Position numbers and translations under genes: made by a program. Positions 17,856 to 27,294 of a stretch of 64,000 nucleotides of DNA are shown in pieces. The first letter of the stretch is position 1. Every line of letters begins with the position of its first letter. The notes below the pieces were generated by a model. That model was given only the letters and a program-made list of their open reading frames with translations. It was not told where the DNA came from and did not search any database. The stretch spans positions 1 through 64,000 of the forward strand of contig CAZTCX010000002.1 in the NCBI GenBank assembly GCA_964612515.1, written 5' to 3'. The DNA is from SABY01 sp964612515 (GTDB lineage: Bacteria > Bacteroidota > Bacteroidia > Bacteroidales > 4484-276).

Positions 17856-18041
17856 ATCCCCGATAGCTTCAAATTAAAGGCTGCAGAAGTTCAGCTTAGG
17901 CTTAGCCTGCTTTTTATAAACAAACTATAACACGATTAAAACAGGCAAAGCCTGTAAGAATAAAGTGGACGAGGCACAACCTCGTCCAAACACCGAACGG
18001 AATGGAAGCTCCAAAGAACAAATTCCAAAAAACAAATAAAT
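17822..18041. repeat. A-rich direct repeat (GCTCCAAAG-ACAAATT-CAAA) at 17822-17857 and 18006-18041
   Basis: Two 36-base copies, about 85 percent identical by eye, flank the three-hairpin element. The first copy overlaps the 3' end of the GNAT gene. A related sequence lies on the minus strand at about 45212-45243. Confidence 0.65.
17898..17994. repeat. Three-hairpin dispersed element, copy 1
   Basis: Short palindromes in a row: AGGCT-T-AGCCT (17898-17908), ACAGGC-AAA-GCCTGT (17941-17955) and GGACGAGG-CACAA-CCTCGTCC (17967-17987), followed by AAACACCGA. A second copy with the same order is at 31182-31269. This is the layout of a REP or BIME-like mobile repeat. Confidence 0.7.
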
Positions 18042-18063
18042 CACAAAACACAAAATCCAGCAA

Positions 18064-18103
18064 TAAAAAAAACAGCGCCGTATTTACAGCGCTGTTGTTT
18101 TTT
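18064..18103. terminator. Bidirectional intrinsic terminator
   Basis: AACAGCGC (18071-18078) pairs with GCGCTGTT (18089-18096), with a run of As before and a run of Ts after. It can serve the GNAT gene on the plus strand and the sorted protein gene on the minus strand. Confidence 0.8.
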
Positions 18104-18156
18104 AATATTAAAAAAATGAAAGTGGATAATGATTCAATCCACGATTTTCCGCCAAA

Positions 18157-20628
18157 TTATTCTACCACTATCTTTTCGGTGAGTGTTCCTTCGGTGGTAA
18201 TTACGGTTACGAAATAAATACCGGGAGCATAGCTACCCATATTCAGATGGAAGCTGGTTCCGGTTGTTTCTCTGTTCAACACCAGTTGTCCGAGATGATT
18301 CATGATTTTTATTCCGGTCATCCCTTTGTCAGCGGTGATGTTCATATTAGAACTTACTGGATTTGGATAAATGCTTACCGAGCGGCGCACTGGGTTTTCG
18401 TTGATACCAACGATATCTTCCAGGTCGAACTTCGTTGCCTGAAGCACCTCTTTGGTGGTATTGTCCTGCAGGAAAGCGATGATTTCGCAATTGTCTTTTA
18501 CGTAGCCGGCGATATTCACATTAAATGTGCCTTCGTAGGTGCTCTGGCTCGAAAAGTCCATAGCAGTGCCCATTTGGTTAGGATACATTTTGCGGCATAC
18601 AAAGTTGAGTTCGGAAAGGCCTTGCCAGTTTTCAGGAATATCTGATTCGGTGAGAACAACATGCAACACAATATTACTACCCGTATAAGGATAGATATTA
18701 TCAATCGTAACGTAAGCATCTACTGCATTGGTTCCGCTGTTTACAACATTCACATCCAATTCAAACAACGACATTTTAGCAGCGCGTTCCTGATAGAGAG
18801 GGAGGTAGGTTTGATACAAGCTCTGGGTGTGGTTGCCACCAACGAATGCAAGTCCGCCATCAAAAAATGCGGTAGGATATCCGGTGATGTTATAATAAAC
18901 ATCATTGCGATAATCAGATTCCGTAGTGGCGTAAGGATCTCCATTGTGGTATTCGATTATAGCAACATTGTGGCCGTTATCGATAAGGTCGTCAGCACCC
19001 AGGGCGGCGCCCGGACAAAACTGACACCAGGTACCGGTACCAATTTCCACAAGCACCATGTTGCGTTCGGTGGCACCTTCTACATAAACTTCCAATGGAC
19101 CGGCGCCTGCAGAGATACCTTCGTCGTAAACAGCTTTTACATCATACATGTAATAATTGGGGAGCAGATCCAAATCCTCGTAGGTAGTTGGAGTAATTTT
19201 TTCGGCAATCATAACGCCATCGCGATAGACATTATAACCAATCAAATCTCCTGAAGGAGCATTCCATTGCAACGTCACATCGTTATCAAGTACCGTGGCG
19301 GAAAGGTTGGTAGGAGCAGGGAGGCCAGCAAAGTTCTCGAGGGTAAAGTTATCAAAGTAACATTTGGGGGTTCCATTGGTAGCTGCGGCATAAATATCCA
19401 TAGCGGCCAGTTTGTTTACACCGCTTCCCGAAGCACCCAGGCTCCATTGCCACGATGCAACTTCAGCACCTTCCACCATCAGCGAAGCATGGTCGGCGTT
19501 CAGGTCGATGATGTTATCGATATGAATCCATGTATTATAAGGATAGCCGAAAGTGGCGTAACCTGCTGTGCCGTTGGCGCTAATGCTGGCAGTTCCATTG
19601 GGATTAAAATATACTTCCTGACCCCATACTGCACCTGCACCGCCTTCACCATACACCTGAAGCAGATTGTAATAACCAACAAATCCGTTGGGTACAAACA
19701 CGTCAAAACTTACAGCGTATTTACCCGATTCTTTGTTGCCAAAAAGCATCACAAAGTCGTTGGTGCCCTGACACACTACTGAGTTTGCTCCGGAGGCAGC
19801 CTGATCGGTAGTTATCATTGGGTCTTCGGCACCACCGGCGCCACCATTGCCACTCCACACGGTCCAATACTCGATTCCCTGAGCCAGTGCTTGTTGAACT
19901 AGTTTTTCGCCGACATTGTAGGCTTCCAGATCATCAAGGATTTCAAAAGAAGTAGCCTGTGAAAATTTCACATTATCAAAATAGCATTTGGGCGAGCCAT
20001 TGGTAGCTGCTGCATAGATATCCATAGCCTGCAATTTGTTAACGCCGCTACCCGAAGCACCCAGGCTCCATTGCCACGTTGCTATTTCGGTACCGGCTAC
20101 AATGAGTGAAGCCTGGTCGGCATTCAGATCCACAATGTTTTCTACGTGGAACCAGGTGTCGTAGGAATAGCTGAAGGTTTTAAATCCTACGGAGCCGTTG
20201 GCATTCAGACTGCCAGTGCCATTGGGATTGAAATATACTTCGGAACCCCACACTGCGCCTGCACCTGCTTCGCCATAAACCTGAAGGAGGTTGTAATAAC
20301 CAACAAATCCTGTGGGCACGTACACGTCGAAGGAGACGATATGTTTGCCTTCTGTTTGTTCGCCAAATAGCGCCACAAAATCATTGGTTCCTGAGCATAC
20401 CACTGCGTTGGGAGCGGAGAGCGCCTGATCGGTAGTAATCATTGGGTCTTCGGCACCGCCGGCACCACTATTGCCACTCCAGACAGTCCAGTTTGTACTG
20501 CCGCCGGCAAGCGCTTGCTGCACCAGCTTTTGGCCGGAGGCATACGAATCGAAATTGTCGGCAAACTGCGCTGTGGAAGCGAAGGAAAATGCCAACGTTA
20601 ACATTAGAAAAGTAAAAAGTTTTTTCAT
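18157..20628 (-). CDS. Type IX-secreted protein with duplicated N-terminal domain and Omp28-like domain
   Basis: 823 residues from MKKLFTFLML (ATG at 20628; a longer frame upstream is not signal-like). After the signal peptide come two near-identical repeats of about 205 residues (about 21-225 and 232-440), each with LVQQALA, WTVWSGN, AGGAEDPMITTDQA and LGASGSGVNKL, a LamG-like jelly-roll pattern. Then a fibronectin-III domain (LPAPTNLSATVLDNDVTLQW), an Omp28/thioredoxin-like domain with a CQFC motif in GTGTWCQFCPG, and a C-terminal sorting domain (SIYPNPVSSNMNITAD, ending TEKIVVE). It is probably displayed on the surface. The two repeats are also alike at the DNA level, so the duplication is not old. 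Confidence 0.88.
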   Translation of the reverse strand: MKKLFTFLMLTLAFSFASTAQFADNFDSYASGQKLVQQALAGGSTNWTVWSGNSGAGGAEDPMITTDQALSAPNAVVCSGTNDFVALFGEQTEGKHIVSFDVYVPTGFVGYYNLLQVYGEAGAGAVWGSEVYFNPNGTGSLNANGSVGFKTFSYSYDTWFHVENIVDLNADQASLIVAGTEIATWQWSLGASGSGVNKLQAMDIYAAATNGSPKCYFDNVKFSQATSFEILDDLEAYNVGEKLVQQALAQGIEYWTVWSGNGGAGGAEDPMITTDQAASGANSVVCQGTNDFVMLFGNKESGKYAVSFDVFVPNGFVGYYNLLQVYGEGGAGAVWGQEVYFNPNGTASISANGTAGYATFGYPYNTWIHIDNIIDLNADHASLMVEGAEVASWQWSLGASGSGVNKLAAMDIYAAATNGTPKCYFDNFTLENFAGLPAPTNLSATVLDNDVTLQWNAPSGDLIGYNVYRDGVMIAEKITPTTYEDLDLLPNYYMYDVKAVYDEGISAGAGPLEVYVEGATERNMVLVEIGTGTWCQFCPGAALGADDLIDNGHNVAIIEYHNGDPYATTESDYRNDVYYNITGYPTAFFDGGLAFVGGNHTQSLYQTYLPLYQERAAKMSLFELDVNVVNSGTNAVDAYVTIDNIYPYTGSNIVLHVVLTESDIPENWQGLSELNFVCRKMYPNQMGTAMDFSSQSTYEGTFNVNIAGYVKDNCEIIAFLQDNTTKEVLQATKFDLEDIVGINENPVRRSVSIYPNPVSSNMNITADKGMTGIKIMNHLGQLVLNRETTGTSFHLNMGSYAPGIYFVTVITTEGTLTEKIVVE

Positions 20629-20694
20629 AATAGTAAAATTTGAGATGAATAAAATGTGTTCTAAATTGAAATTCAAATGGATGATAAACAGAAG

Positions 20695-20722
20695 CGAAAG
20701 TAGAAAAAATTCTGCGCAGCAA
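20695..20722 (-). promoter_or_regulatory. Probable promoter of the Omp28-like gene
   Basis: On the minus strand TTG (20722-20720), a 17-base spacer and TACTTTCG (20702-20695), one mismatch from the -7 consensus, 66 bases before the ATG. Confidence 0.4.
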
Positions 20723-20994
20723 ACAAATAAAAAATGTTGTTTTTCTTTTTAATTACGAAACCTGACAGGAACGACCTCCGACACAAATTTATTTATTTTT
20801 GAAGCGACGTATCCGGCTCATTGGTTTGGCGTCAAATAAATGTCTTGTTCGTTTGCACGGATTTCAGCAGTAGCGAAGGGACTGAGGTTTAACAATCAGT
20901 AATAACGATTTTAAGTTTTTGGAATGCCATTTGACAAAGGCATCCTTTTCTTTGTTTTTTTATCAACATTAAATAATTTAATCATCAAAATTTT
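20723..20994. other. Divergent intergenic region
   Basis: About 270 AT-rich bases between the promoter of the Omp28-like gene and the S46 peptidase start. The latter probably has its promoter near 20930-20958 (TTG, then TTTTCTTTG), a weak match. No gene or repeat seen. Confidence 0.4.
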
Positions 20995-23178
20995 ATGAAA
21001 AAGTCTCTTTTAACCTTTCTGGCGGCGCTATTGATGGGTCTCACCACTTTTGCTGCTTCGCCAACTCCCGACGAAGGGATGTGGTTGCCAATGTTTGTCG
21101 ATCGTCTTAACTGGACTGACATCCAGGAGATGGGTCTTCAACTTACTCCGGAGGAACTTTACAGCATCAACAATTCAAGTTTGAAGGATGCCATTGTTGG
21201 CCTTGCCGCTGGTAGTGCTCCGGGCGGATATTTTTGTACAGGCGAAATGGTGTCGGATCAGGGATTGCTTTTTACCAACCATCACTGTGGATACGACATT
21301 ATCCAAAATCACAGCACCGTAGAGCATGACTATCTGACGGATGGCTTCTGGGCCATGAGCCTCAGCGAAGAACTTTCCAATGAGAACCTTACGGCTTCGT
21401 TCCTTATCAGAATGGAAGATCTTAATAGTCAAATATTGCCACAACTCTCCGACACCATGACGGGTGCCCAGCGTGCCGCCAAAGTCCGTGAGCTGACAAA
21501 AGACATCAAAGCCGCTGCTTCAGAAGACGGCAAATATGATGTGGTTGTGAAAAGTTTCTTTGGTGGCAACGAATATTACATGTTCGTTTACCAGACCTTC
21601 AAAGATGTTCGTCTGGTTGGTGCGCCTCCTTCGTCAATCGGAAAATATGGCGGCGACACTGACAACTGGATGTGGCCCCGTCATACCGGCGACTTCAGCA
21701 TCTTCCGCGTTTACTGCGCTCCCGATGGTTCTCCAGCCGCATATTCCGAAGAAAACGTTCCCTTCCAGCCACGTCATCATTTGCCCATTTCGCTCAAAGG
21801 AGTCAAAAAAGACGACTTTGCCATGATCTGGGGATACCCGGGAAGCACCGAGCGTTATCTGACTTCTTACGGTATCGATTATGCGGTGGAGGAAATGAAT
21901 CCTACCATTATTAAGCTTTTTGGTACCAGCCTCGAAGTGATGAAAAGCTACATGGATGCCGACGATGCCATGCGTATTAAATATGCCAGCGACTATGCAA
22001 GTATGGCCAATACCTGGAAATACATGATTGGGCAAACCCGCGGCCTCAAGCGCCTCGATGTGAAATCGCAGAAAGAGCTGATTGAGAAAGATTTCACAAA
22101 TTGGGTAAACCAAAACCCGGAGCGTAAACAAAAATATGGCGAAGTACTCGAAAATATCCAGGGTGGCTACGAGCAACTCAACGGTGTGGTTACACCTCTC
22201 TATTATGCCGCCATCGGTTCGCGTGATGTTGATCTGCTCAGTATGGCCGCAATGGCCGGACAAATGGCTCCAATGCTTGATGATGCCAAGAAAAATAAAG
22301 TAGCTCTTGCAGAAACTGCCAATAGTCTGAAGCCGGAAGTTGAGGAACTCTTTGCAGAGTATGACCGCGACATGGACAAAGACATGCTGAAAGCGCTGCT
22401 GAATTTGTATCAGAAAAATATTCCCACTGACCAGCAGCCTGCCATGTTTGCAACCATCAACAAAGATTTTGGTGGCAACACAGTTGCTTATGTTGATGCG
22501 ATGTTCGACAAATCTATCTTTGCCAACGAAGCATCTTTTATGAAGTTTCTGGACAAGCCTTCCAAGAAAGCGCTCGAAAAAGATTTGGCCTATCAGGCAT
22601 CGCAATCGTTGCAGCAGGCTATGATGGACTATCGTACCGAATTTATGATTGGACAAAGCACTGTGGATGATGGCATGCGCCTTTTTATTGATGGCTTACG
22701 CACCATGAATCCGGGTACCAAATATTATCCCGACGCCAACTCCAGCATGCGCTTTACCTATGGTTCCATTCAGGATTACTATCCCGCCGATGCCATTCAT
22801 TATGATTACAAAACTCATCTGAGTGGTGTAATGGAAAAAGAAGACCCGTCCAATGACGAATTTATTGTTCCAGCTAAGCTCAAGCAGCTATACGAAGCCA
22901 AAGATTTTGGCCAGTATGGCGAAGATGGCCGGCTGATAGTGGGCTTCCTCTCCACCAACGACATCACAGGCGGCAACTCCGGCAGCCCGGTGATTAATGG
23001 CAACGGTGAACTCATCGGCCTGGCTTTCGACGGCAACTGGGAAGCCATGAGTGGCGACATCGCCTTCGAGCCCGAGCTGCAGCGCACCATCAGCGTCGAT
23101 ATCCGCTACGTACTTTTCATTATTGATAAGTATGCTGGCGCCCAAAACCTGATTGATGAACTGACCCTCGTGAGATAA
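20995..23178 (+). CDS. S46-family dipeptidyl peptidase, DPP7-like
   Basis: 727 residues with a signal peptide ending near FAAS. The catalytic triad of the chymotrypsin-like S46 fold is visible: His in FTNHHCGYD, Asp in the following region (YGGDTDNWMWPRHTGDF is the conserved loop) and Ser in GGNSGSPV. S46 enzymes release dipeptides in the periplasm for protein catabolism. The residue 18 positions after the catalytic Ser is Gly (in AFDGNWEAM), as in hydrophobic-P1 DPP7, rather than the Arg of Asp/Glu-specific DPP11, by my manual count. Usual length about 710-720. Strong terminator downstream. Confidence 0.93.
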   Translation: MKKSLLTFLAALLMGLTTFAASPTPDEGMWLPMFVDRLNWTDIQEMGLQLTPEELYSINNSSLKDAIVGLAAGSAPGGYFCTGEMVSDQGLLFTNHHCGYDIIQNHSTVEHDYLTDGFWAMSLSEELSNENLTASFLIRMEDLNSQILPQLSDTMTGAQRAAKVRELTKDIKAAASEDGKYDVVVKSFFGGNEYYMFVYQTFKDVRLVGAPPSSIGKYGGDTDNWMWPRHTGDFSIFRVYCAPDGSPAAYSEENVPFQPRHHLPISLKGVKKDDFAMIWGYPGSTERYLTSYGIDYAVEEMNPTIIKLFGTSLEVMKSYMDADDAMRIKYASDYASMANTWKYMIGQTRGLKRLDVKSQKELIEKDFTNWVNQNPERKQKYGEVLENIQGGYEQLNGVVTPLYYAAIGSRDVDLLSMAAMAGQMAPMLDDAKKNKVALAETANSLKPEVEELFAEYDRDMDKDMLKALLNLYQKNIPTDQQPAMFATINKDFGGNTVAYVDAMFDKSIFANEASFMKFLDKPSKKALEKDLAYQASQSLQQAMMDYRTEFMIGQSTVDDGMRLFIDGLRTMNPGTKYYPDANSSMRFTYGSIQDYYPADAIHYDYKTHLSGVMEKEDPSNDEFIVPAKLKQLYEAKDFGQYGEDGRLIVGFLSTNDITGGNSGSPVINGNGELIGLAFDGNWEAMSGDIAFEPELQRTISVDIRYVLFIIDKYAGAQNLIDELTLVR

Positions 23179-23210
23179 GATTGTAAAATCATTCGATTTT
23201 TATAAAATGA

Positions 23211-23254
23211 AAAAGGAACAGCATTTTGCCTTGGCGCAGGATGCTGTTCTTTTG
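23211..23254 (+). terminator. Terminator after the S46 peptidase gene
   Basis: GGAACAGCAT pairs with ATGCTGTTC across a 15-base loop, followed by TTTT. It sits 33 bases after the stop. Confidence 0.7.
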
Positions 23255-23296
23255 CTTTAAAAAAAATATTTTTGCAATTCATCAGAAACTTAAACC

Positions 23297-23809
23297 ATGA
23301 ATAATCGTATCGAACTCATCAAAGACGATATCACCACGCTGGATGTGGATGCTATTGTAAATGCTGCCAATGAAACCCTGCGCGGCGGTGGCGGAGTGGA
23401 TGGTGCAATCCATCGTGCTGCCGGGCGTCAACTGCTGGAGGCCTGCATCGAGCTGGAAGGCTGCGATACCGGTTATGCCAAGATTACGCCCGGCTTTCGG
23501 CTGCCAGCCAAATATGTGATTCATACCGTTGGACCTGTGTGGCGTGGTGGCAACCGTCGCGAGCCTGAACTATTGCGCTCATGCTACCTCGAAAGTCTGG
23601 AGCTGGCTGCCAGCGAAAAGTGCGCATCCGTAGCTTTTCCAAATATCAGTACAGGTATTTATGGCTTTCCGAAAGAGCAAGCTGCAGCCATTGCCATCGA
23701 AGCAGTGCGCGCCTATCTTGAAGAAGAGGAATTTCCCAAAAAGGTGATCTTTTGCTGTTTCGATGATGAGAACTATGAGATTTATCAAGAGCTGCTTTAT
23801 GATCTCTAA
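23297..23809 (+). CDS. Macro-domain protein, O-acetyl-ADP-ribose deacetylase type
   Basis: 170 residues forming one macro domain: IVNAANETLRGGGGVDGAIHRAAG binds the ADP-ribose, and FPNISTGIYGFPKEQAA is the second ligand loop. This is the MacroD/YmdB pattern, whose members hydrolyse O-acetyl-ADP-ribose and remove mono-ADP-ribose from proteins. A -7-like TATTTTTG lies at 23267-23274. No ADP-ribosyltransferase gene is nearby. Confidence 0.93.
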   Translation: MNNRIELIKDDITTLDVDAIVNAANETLRGGGGVDGAIHRAAGRQLLEACIELEGCDTGYAKITPGFRLPAKYVIHTVGPVWRGGNRREPELLRSCYLESLELAASEKCASVAFPNISTGIYGFPKEQAAAIAIEAVRAYLEEEEFPKKVIFCCFDDENYEIYQELLYDL

Positions 23810-23964
23810 ATAAATCGCTTCATTAAAACTTCCAAAACCAAAACCTTAACGAATATTTGAAATTTGCTTTTTTGGATTTAATTGTCATTTATTATAAAAA
23901 CAACGATTTTATCGAAAAGCACGCATTACACTTCAATTCATCTCACCAACCGCTTTAATACACC

Positions 23965-26409
23965 TTGACGAAATCCATTTTTTCCGTTGTCATAATTATA
24001 ATGCTAATGCTTGTTACGGTTGGCCTGAATGGGCAGGTGCAGCGTAAGCAGGTGGCTGCATATCCAGTGCAAACGCGCATCGTGATTGATGGCGTGCTGG
24101 ACGAGGCAGCCTGGCAGCAAGCGCCTGTGGCTGGTGATTTCGTGCAGTTTGAGCCTTACAATGGCGCCGCGCCTACCGAAAAAACGGTGGTTAAAATTCT
24201 ATACGACGACGCTGCCATTTACATTGGAGCCACCCTATACGACAGTGCCCCCGACAGCATTCTTACGGAGTTGGGTTTCAGAGATGCCGACAATCTTAAT
24301 GCCGACTATATTTCTTTCTTTCTAAGTCCATACAACGATGGGTTAAATGCCAATGTTTTTGGGGTAACGGCTTCCGGAGTTCAGATGGACGCCCGGATGT
24401 ATAACGAGGATATGGATCCAGCGTGGGATGCTGTGTGGGTGAGCCAGGTTAAACTTACCGACAGCGGATGGACGGCAGAATTGAAAATACCCTACTCGGC
24501 ATTGCGCTTTCCTAAAAATGATGCCCAAGCCTGGGGATTTGATGCTGAACGCAGCATCCGCCGCAAACGGGAGATGGATACCTGGAGCTTTATCGATAAA
24601 AACATACAGAGTAGCTTGAAGCAGATTGGTGAGATCACTCAACTCTACAATATCCGCCCTCCGCTGCGGCTTTCGTTTACTCCTTATGTGTCGGCATACC
24701 TCGAAAAGCTGGCCATTGATCCATCGTGGGGTTACTCTTTTAACTATGGAATGGATCTGAAATATGGCATCAACGAAAGTTTTACGCTCGACATGACGCT
24801 GATACCCGACTTTGGCCAGGTGCAATCCGACGATCAGATTTTTAATCTTTCCCCTTTTGAGGTTTATTACGAAGAGCGCCGCCCATTCTTCACCGAAGGC
24901 ACCGAATTATTTGAAAAGGGAAATATTTTTTATTCGCGCAGGATAGGAGATGTGCCCGATGGCTACATAGCAGTTTACGATAGCCTGCAACCTGGCGAAA
25001 CAGTGAAGGAAAATCCTTCAAAAACCCGACTGCTCAACGCTACCAAGATTTCAGGACGCACGGGTAAAGGGTTAGGACTTGGCGTTTTTAATGCTTTCTC
25101 CGCTGAAACAACTGCTGAAATCACCGATTCCCTGGGCAACAGGCGCACCATCACTACACAGCCTTTTACCAATTATAACATGGTGGTGGCAGATCAAAGT
25201 TTAAAAAACAACTCCTTTTTGAGCCTCTACAATACCAACGTTTACAAAGGCAAAGCAGGCACCACGGCCAATGTCACCGGAACACAGTTTCTGTTTTATA
25301 ATGGCCGTGGAAGTTATTCCGTCGATGGCCGCTTCAATCTTAGTCAGAAATATCATAGCTCAGAAGCTGCTAATCTGGGCTACGCCTACGATTTTACCTT
25401 GAATAAAACCAGCGGGCCCTTTCGCTTTGAGCTTACGCGATTGGTAGAAACGGATACCTACGACCCCAACGACCTGGGATTTTTGGGTGTGAATAACGAG
25501 ATAACCCATAACATGCAACTGCATTATAATTTTTATAATCCTTTCTGGCGGTTGCTCGAATGGTACAACACTGTTTCGATGTGGTACCAGACACGCTTTG
25601 AACCGAATGACTTTGCAGAGTTTGGCATCTTCGGCAGTTCGCGCGGTACTTTTCGCAATCACCTCACCATTGGTTTCGATTTCGAGCTGGAGCCTGTCGA
25701 GGGCTTCGATTATTACGAGGCGCGCACGCCGGGATGGGTTTTCGTAAAGCCGCCCGATTATGAATTCAACGCTTTCCTCTCGCCCGATTATCGCCAACCT
25801 TTCATTGTTGATTTGCGCGCTGGCTATGACCATTCATCACAATATGCACAAAATGAGTATTCCGGCCGCATTTCCCCGCGGTGGCGCGTCAACGACCGCC
25901 TTTCGATGAGTCTTAGCATTGGGTATAAAATGCAGTTGAACGATATCGGTTTTGTAGATCGCATCCATGCCGAACCACTCGAAATAATCTTTGGAAGCCG
26001 CGACCTGCAGACAGTCGAAAACATTTTTAGTGCCACTTACATTTTTACCAATATGCTGGCACTCGACCTCAGAATGCGCCACTATTGGCTTTCGGCCAAA
26101 TACAACCAGTTTTATGACCTCACTACCGATGGTGAATTACTGCCGACCGATTATCAGCAGGAAAATGATTTTAGTTTTAATGCTTTCAATATCGACATGA
26201 ACCTACGCTGGCAGTTTGCACCGGGTAGTGAGCTGGCTTTGAGCTGGAAAAATGCAATCCTCACCCACAACCAATCCGATATCACCGACCGGTTTTTTGG
26301 CAACCTGCACAAAACGCTTCAGGCGCCCTCTGACAACAGCCTCTCGCTCAAAGTCCTTTATTATCTCGATTACAGCTATCTGAAAAAGAAGAAAGAATTC
26401 CCTGAATAA
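23965..26409 (+). CDS. DUF5916-type outer-membrane protein with N-terminal CBM9-like domain
   Basis: 814 residues. After a signal peptide ending near LNGQ comes a carbohydrate-binding family 9-like domain (about 25-215), starting IVIDGVLDEAAWQQAP and with ILYDDAAIYIGATLYD. The rest is the DUF5916 beta-barrel: FGQVQSDDQIFNLSPFEVYYEERRPFF is its signature, and alternating hydrophobic strands run to the end. Family members are outer-membrane proteins of unknown transport function. The frame opens at a TTG (23965), giving a basic n-region; the first ATG (codon 13) would leave a short signal peptide. Related proteins are common in polymer-degrading Bacteroidota. Confidence 0.85.
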   Translation: MTKSIFSVVIIIMLMLVTVGLNGQVQRKQVAAYPVQTRIVIDGVLDEAAWQQAPVAGDFVQFEPYNGAAPTEKTVVKILYDDAAIYIGATLYDSAPDSILTELGFRDADNLNADYISFFLSPYNDGLNANVFGVTASGVQMDARMYNEDMDPAWDAVWVSQVKLTDSGWTAELKIPYSALRFPKNDAQAWGFDAERSIRRKREMDTWSFIDKNIQSSLKQIGEITQLYNIRPPLRLSFTPYVSAYLEKLAIDPSWGYSFNYGMDLKYGINESFTLDMTLIPDFGQVQSDDQIFNLSPFEVYYEERRPFFTEGTELFEKGNIFYSRRIGDVPDGYIAVYDSLQPGETVKENPSKTRLLNATKISGRTGKGLGLGVFNAFSAETTAEITDSLGNRRTITTQPFTNYNMVVADQSLKNNSFLSLYNTNVYKGKAGTTANVTGTQFLFYNGRGSYSVDGRFNLSQKYHSSEAANLGYAYDFTLNKTSGPFRFELTRLVETDTYDPNDLGFLGVNNEITHNMQLHYNFYNPFWRLLEWYNTVSMWYQTRFEPNDFAEFGIFGSSRGTFRNHLTIGFDFELEPVEGFDYYEARTPGWVFVKPPDYEFNAFLSPDYRQPFIVDLRAGYDHSSQYAQNEYSGRISPRWRVNDRLSMSLSIGYKMQLNDIGFVDRIHAEPLEIIFGSRDLQTVENIFSATYIFTNMLALDLRMRHYWLSAKYNQFYDLTTDGELLPTDYQQENDFSFNAFNIDMNLRWQFAPGSELALSWKNAILTHNQSDITDRFFGNLHKTLQAPSDNSLSLKVLYYLDYSYLKKKKEFPE

Positions 26410-26410
26410 T

Positions 26411-26480
26411 AGGAATCCGCGAATTGCCACTAATTTTTAATCGTATTAATTTGCTAAATTCATGTGAATTCGTGGAGGCT
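26411..26480. repeat. ATCCGCGAATT-type intergenic element, copy 3
   Basis: AATCCGCGAATTGCCACTAA and ATCGTATTAATTTGCTAAAT resemble the two copies at 31010 and 31270 but are more diverged. An element of this kind is frequent in Bacteroidota intergenic regions. Confidence 0.5.
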
Positions 26481-26532
26481 TTTTGTAAATTTGCGCTTTC
26501 GCTAAATTTTCATTAAAAAAAACTTTTGAATT

Positions 26533-27294
26533 ATGAAAAAAATTAAAATAATGATGGTGCTAATGTTTCTGGCACTGGCAGGTTTCGGACAAATTGTGAT
26601 TCCCGACGACACCATCAAAAACCAAACGGACGGGCAAGGGCTTAAGCAAGGCTATTGGGAAGAAATGGTTGGCAGCGCCAAAACCATTGGCACCTACGTG
26701 GATGGACAAAGGCACGGCACATGGCTTTTTTATCATCCTAACGATGTAATTCAAAGCATTCAAACCTACAACATGGGCAACAAGGAAGGCCTGTTTGTGG
26801 AGATCGAAAAACGCGGCTATTACGTTTCGGAGAAGTTTTATAAAGCTGATGTGCTACACGGTCCTGCCCGCACCTTCGATCGTGGCTCGCGCCTCATACT
26901 CGAAGAAAACTATCGCAACGGATTGCAACAGGGGCAGCGCATTGCCTTTTATGATAATGGTCAAACCCAGGAGGAGTCTCATTTTGAGGATGGACTCAAG
27001 GACGGACCGTCAATATGGTACAGCCGGGATGGGAAATTGATTGCCGAATACAACTACAGACAGGGCGAATTTGAAGGCATTCAGAAAACTTACTATGACG
27101 ATGGTGCGCCGATGACCGAAGAAACCTACAGCCACAACCTGCGCCAAGGGCCTTTCAGGGAATACTATCAGGATGGAACTTTGAAAACCGAAGGCGAATA
27201 TGATAATAATCTGAAGAATGGTGTCTGGAAAGAATACAATGCTGACGGCTCGATTGCCAGTCAATTGAAATACCGCAAAGGAGAAAAGAAATAA
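26533..27294 (+). CDS. YwqK-like (MORN-type repeat) secreted protein
   Basis: 253 residues with a signal peptide ending near GFGQ. About eight repeats of roughly 23 residues with the pattern Y-x-G-x-x-x-G-x-W-x-x-Y (for example GYWEEM, GTWLFYHPND, GPSIWYSRDG, GVWKEYNADG) form MORN-like hairpins, annotated as the YwqK family. Some relatives are called antitoxins by name only; no toxin is next to it here. Its stop overlaps the next ATG by one base (TAATG), so it is coupled to the thioesterase gene. Function unknown; probably a periplasmic scaffold. Confidence 0.75.
   Translation: MKKIKIMMVLMFLALAGFGQIVIPDDTIKNQTDGQGLKQGYWEEMVGSAKTIGTYVDGQRHGTWLFYHPNDVIQSIQTYNMGNKEGLFVEIEKRGYYVSEKFYKADVLHGPARTFDRGSRLILEENYRNGLQQGQRIAFYDNGQTQEESHFEDGLKDGPSIWYSRDGKLIAEYNYRQGEFEGIQKTYYDDGAPMTEETYSHNLRQGPFREYYQDGTLKTEGEYDNNLKNGVWKEYNADGSIASQLKYRKGEKK

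Noticed and set aside
18002..18217. 71-codon plus-strand frame after the acetyltransferase gene
   Set aside because: Lys/Asn-rich translation of an A-rich repeat that runs through an intrinsic terminator and into the 3' end of the opposite gene.
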